Shown here: positions 61,859 through 64,000 of the stretch, one piece after another
Numbering within the stretch: the first letter of the stretch is position 1
How the letters are laid out: each line of letters begins with the position of its first letter
Source of the DNA: Novosphingobium sp.
GTDB lineage: Bacteria; Pseudomonadota; Alphaproteobacteria; Sphingomonadales; Sphingomonadaceae
Length of the DNA stretch: 64,000 bases
Assembly: GCA_017744735.1 (NCBI GenBank)
Contig: JAGIAR010000012.1
Location: 38,691 to 102,690 of the forward strand
Reading direction: 5' to 3'
Position numbers and translations under genes: made by a program
The notes under the pieces: generated by a model
Seen by the model: the letters and a program-made list of their open reading frames with translations, nothing else
What the model was told of the DNA's origin: nothing
The model's database searches: none

Positions 61859-63025
61859 ATGGAATGGACCTGGGATAACACGCCGCAGATGCGGGTGAAG
61901 CAGCCGCGTATTCCCACAATCGACGTACTGAGTGAGCGGCGTCTCATGGCCGATGGGAAGAGCACCCAGAGTGCCGCTGAGCGGCTGATGCTCCTCAACA
62001 TTCAGAAGGGACTGAGCGGCGAAAACAAGAAGGAACTTATGATCGCGCTGAAAAGGGGCGCGCGGCGGGAGCGCAAGCTTATCGCGGAAGGGCACTTCGA
62101 CAAGACCATTACGTTCGAGACGCTGAACCTTGACTTTGAGCGCGTGGGCGACGTCGCGGAGATGCTCGGCATTGCGCATCGGGTCGACGCGCCGCCCGCT
62201 AGTCAGCGCGACTGGTTTGAGCGCGATCAGCGCTACAATCTGGAAGAGTGGGTCATCAAGCTGGCCCGCAAGGAAAACCGGTGTTCGAATGAACATCTCG
62301 CTGACATCCTGAAATGGCAGCGCAGCGGCTGCCAGCAGTGGCGCTTCAAGAGTCATATCGACCATATGGTGGGCGACCTGCCGGACGAGTTCCGGACGCC
62401 TAAACGGCTCGGCCGCCCGCCGGGAAGCAGGAACAAGCCGAAGAAGACTGTCCATCCCTACGATCGGAAGCTTACGATCCTGCACAACGGCGAGCGCAAG
62501 ACGGTCCGGGTCATGGAAGCGCTGATGATCGCCGGCCATAAGTACCTGATCCAGCATCCTGGTGACGCCGAGCTTTCCAATCTGCTCCTCGACATTACGG
62601 AGCGCGCGGAGGCCGCCTTTGAGAAGCGGTGCCAGGGGCCGGAGCCTGGCATGCCGCTGCGCATGGATGATGATGACCGCCTTTATATGCCGATGAGGGT
62701 GCCGTGCCTTGAGGTCGCGCTCATGGGTTTTGGCGGGGCTGATATTCTCTATCCCTATCGCCCCTATGCGCGGGCGGTGCTGGAACCCTGGCTGGTCCAG
62801 GCTGCGCTCGACCGCCGCAAGACTCGCTTTACCCGCTCGCAGCAGCAGCGGATCGTCAATCGCACGCGCCAGCCCGGGAAGGTCAACTGGCCTGACCGGT
62901 TTGACCGGGACGTGATCGAATACCGCGGACCTGGGCGGCCGGCGGCCGAGATGGCCGGGGGCGAAGACGCTGATGCGGATGCGCCGGAAGAAATCAGCGA
63001 GGAAATCGGGGCGCTCGAAGCCTGA
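61859..63025 (+). CDS. unrecognised element-encoded protein
   Basis: The protein has 388 residues, charged, without signal peptide or membrane segment. An AT-hook-like basic patch G-R-P-P-G-S-R-N-K-P-K-K lies near residue 180, followed by a helical region; the C-terminus is acidic (D-A-D-A-P-E-E-I-S-E-E-I). The start 61859 follows AGGAGG at good spacing. The patch suggests DNA binding. It is preceded by the phased T-tracts. I do not recognise a family and no enzymatic motif is evident. Confidence 0.65.
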   Translation: MEWTWDNTPQMRVKQPRIPTIDVLSERRLMADGKSTQSAAERLMLLNIQKGLSGENKKELMIALKRGARRERKLIAEGHFDKTITFETLNLDFERVGDVAEMLGIAHRVDAPPASQRDWFERDQRYNLEEWVIKLARKENRCSNEHLADILKWQRSGCQQWRFKSHIDHMVGDLPDEFRTPKRLGRPPGSRNKPKKTVHPYDRKLTILHNGERKTVRVMEALMIAGHKYLIQHPGDAELSNLLLDITERAEAAFEKRCQGPEPGMPLRMDDDDRLYMPMRVPCLEVALMGFGGADILYPYRPYARAVLEPWLVQAALDRRKTRFTRSQQQRIVNRTRQPGKVNWPDRFDRDVIEYRGPGRPAAEMAGGEDADADAPEEISEEIGALEA

Positions 63026-63097
63026 ACTTCGCGCCGCCACCAAACCTGAGCCAGAACGACTTTGTCGATCGGCGCTCACTCACAAGCAAGGTTCAAA

Positions 63098-63724
63098 ATG
63101 TCCAGCTACACGGATCCGTATGATGGATACTTTACTCTCCGGTCCAACCTCACCGAAAAGGAATATCGGGAGGTGTTTGAGTGCTGCGGGAAAGCCGGCG
63201 CGTATCTCGACGAGGTGGCGGACGGGAGTTTGCCGAAAGCTGAGTTGCTGACCGCATTGAAAAACACGGCAGCTGAAATCTCCTGCGCTCAAAAGATCTG
63301 CAGTGACCTGACGGTTGCCGCCGTTCCGAGGGAAGCTTTCCAGCCGCTCGTCGATAAGGTCTGGAAGATGAAGGAGAGCAGAAGATGCCGCGCAACTGCA
63401 AAGACAAGTGAGGAGGCGATTGAGATCGCCGAGAAGGTTGAAGAAATCTTCCTTAGCCTGTCGGGACTTGCCGACATGCGTGCGGCTCCAGTGGCAGCAC
63501 GCCGCGCACTGGTAAAGAAGGCGGCTCTCTTTGACGTCATGTTCGCGGATGAAATCAAAGCGATTGACGCCGAGGATCCGGACAATTTCCTGGCCGGTGT
63601 TACCTACAGGAACCGGATGGCGTTTGCACTTGGCCTGACCGATTGCCTTATCAGGCACACTTGCCCCCTCGGGCGGCGCCAATTCCGCAAAAGACCCTCT
63701 CCGGGAGGATGCAGTTCAGCCTGA
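63098..63724 (+). CDS. unrecognised element-encoded protein
   Basis: The protein has 208 residues, largely helical with many charged residues and several cysteines (F-E-C-C-G-K, I-S-C-A-Q-K-I-C). There is no signal peptide, membrane helix or catalytic motif that I can name. ATG 63098 is chosen at M-S-S-Y-T-D-P; an in-frame start upstream at 63062 is less likely. It follows the 61859 gene by about 70 bp on the same strand and probably shares its transcript. Confidence 0.6.
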   Translation: MSSYTDPYDGYFTLRSNLTEKEYREVFECCGKAGAYLDEVADGSLPKAELLTALKNTAAEISCAQKICSDLTVAAVPREAFQPLVDKVWKMKESRRCRATAKTSEEAIEIAEKVEEIFLSLSGLADMRAAPVAARRALVKKAALFDVMFADEIKAIDAEDPDNFLAGVTYRNRMAFALGLTDCLIRHTCPLGRRQFRKRPSPGGCSSA

Positions 63725-63918
63725 GAATCGTTATGACGCTATCGTCAGATTGCCCCAAAATTCCTTCCAAGCTTCCTGTGCCGCCATCTCTTCCCGCAGC
63801 TACTTTGGTCATTCGCTAAGAAGGACTGTGCGTGGACGAAAATGCACAGTTTTCTGCAGCAAGTATGCACCGCGTTTGTTGACAGTCTTTATGGCCGGCA
63901 CTGCTTCCTGGAAGCTCT

Positions 63919-64000
63919 GTCCAGCGTCCGTGTCCAGCGTCCGTGTCCAGCGTCCGTGTCCAGCGTCCGTGTCCAGCGTCCGTGTCCAGCGTCCGTGTCC
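63919..64000. repeat. 13-bp tandem repeat, continues beyond the window
   Basis: The unit GTCCAGCGTCCGT is repeated head to tail at least six times from 63919 to the window end with no mismatch. No reading frame is associated, and the 195 bp between it and the previous gene (63725-63918) shows nothing else. It could be an iteron array, a VNTR or part of the element's end; the continuation outside the window decides. Confidence 0.85.

Larger units (their letters stand above)
59142..64000. mobile_element. integrated element next to tRNA-Ser (right end outside window)
   Basis: Immediately after the tRNA-Ser 3' end the composition becomes more AT-rich and the gene set changes: large serine recombinase, DUF2924, two unknown genes and repeats. 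This is the usual layout of a genomic island or phage-like element inserted at a tRNA. The outer attachment site is not visible, since the element runs off the window; an identical copy of the tRNA 3' end (about 20 bp from 59122) is expected at the other boundary. Confidence 0.7.

Noticed and set aside
61724..63079. 451-codon minus-strand frame opposite the unknown gene 61859-63025
   Set aside because: Both strands are long here and neither is a known family. The plus frame has AGGAGG at the right distance and balanced composition; the minus frame is rich in R/P/L/H and starts inside an adjacent gene gap without a ribosome-binding site. Some doubt remains.
63919..64000. Possible CRISPR array at the window end
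   Set aside because: The 13-bp units follow one another without spacers, so it is a simple tandem repeat.

Overview
The window is high-GC, densely coded bacterial chromosome and reads as an alphaproteobacterium of the Sphingomonadales, most likely Erythrobacteraceae/Sphingomonadaceae. The evidence is the gene set: TolQRAB-Pal, alphaproteobacterial SspB, a single bifunctional Rsh, a DesB-like dioxygenase, the recombinase+DUF2924 pair and typical small sphingomonad proteins. This assignment is inference from gene content; no 16S rRNA is present.

Layout. 1-3.5 kb: two YbjN-domain proteins (one cut by the window edge), a MipA/OmpV porin-like protein, and a membrane-protein/winged-helix regulator pair behind three palindromic operators. 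3.6-8.4 kb: TPP riboswitch and thiC, followed by an accessory insert. The insert holds an AbrB-type antitoxin and a Doc toxin separated by a repeat, a broken second copy of the thiC 3' end, and an AT-richer gene for a GHKL ATPase fused to a HEPN-like domain. 8.5-28 kb: ordinary chromosomal genes (PhnA, Mop, GT87, dioxygenases, K+ channel, cupins, MerR, molybdenum oxidoreductase plus cytochrome b, OmpA, dipeptidase, dapD) with several interspersed palindromic repeats. 28-32 kb: lipoprotein autotransporter protease, SDR, gmk. 33-37 kb: his genes (hisB-hisH-hisA-[repeat]-hisF-small PEP-CTERM-like protein-hisE) and a HIT protein. 37-42 kb: ybgC-tolQRAB-pal. 42-49 kb: J-domain protein, MFS transporter, hemF, pdeM, infC with an ATA start, thpR, mlaA, oxidoreductase/MarR. 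50-59 kb: aminotransferase, an Hsp70/J/DUF805 operon, rsh, a VOC protein joined to rsh through overlapping mini-ORFs, and a DUF1905/peptidyl-prolyl isomerase/metallopeptidase operon. 59-64 kb: tRNA-Ser(GGA) followed by a foreign element with a large serine recombinase, DUF2924, two unrecognised genes and a tandem repeat that runs off the window.

The best candidate for an undescribed system is at 5.65-8.42 kb. A GHKL-type ATPase carrying a C-terminal HEPN motif (R-N-x3-H) lies beside a toxin-antitoxin pair, and both are bracketed by duplicated thiC 3' ends. This has the architecture of a defence or abortive-infection cargo at a recurrent insertion site. Second-tier points are the chain of overlapping five-codon reading frames coupling rsh to the VOC gene, the Hsp70 operon whose J protein lacks HPD, and the tRNA-Ser element.
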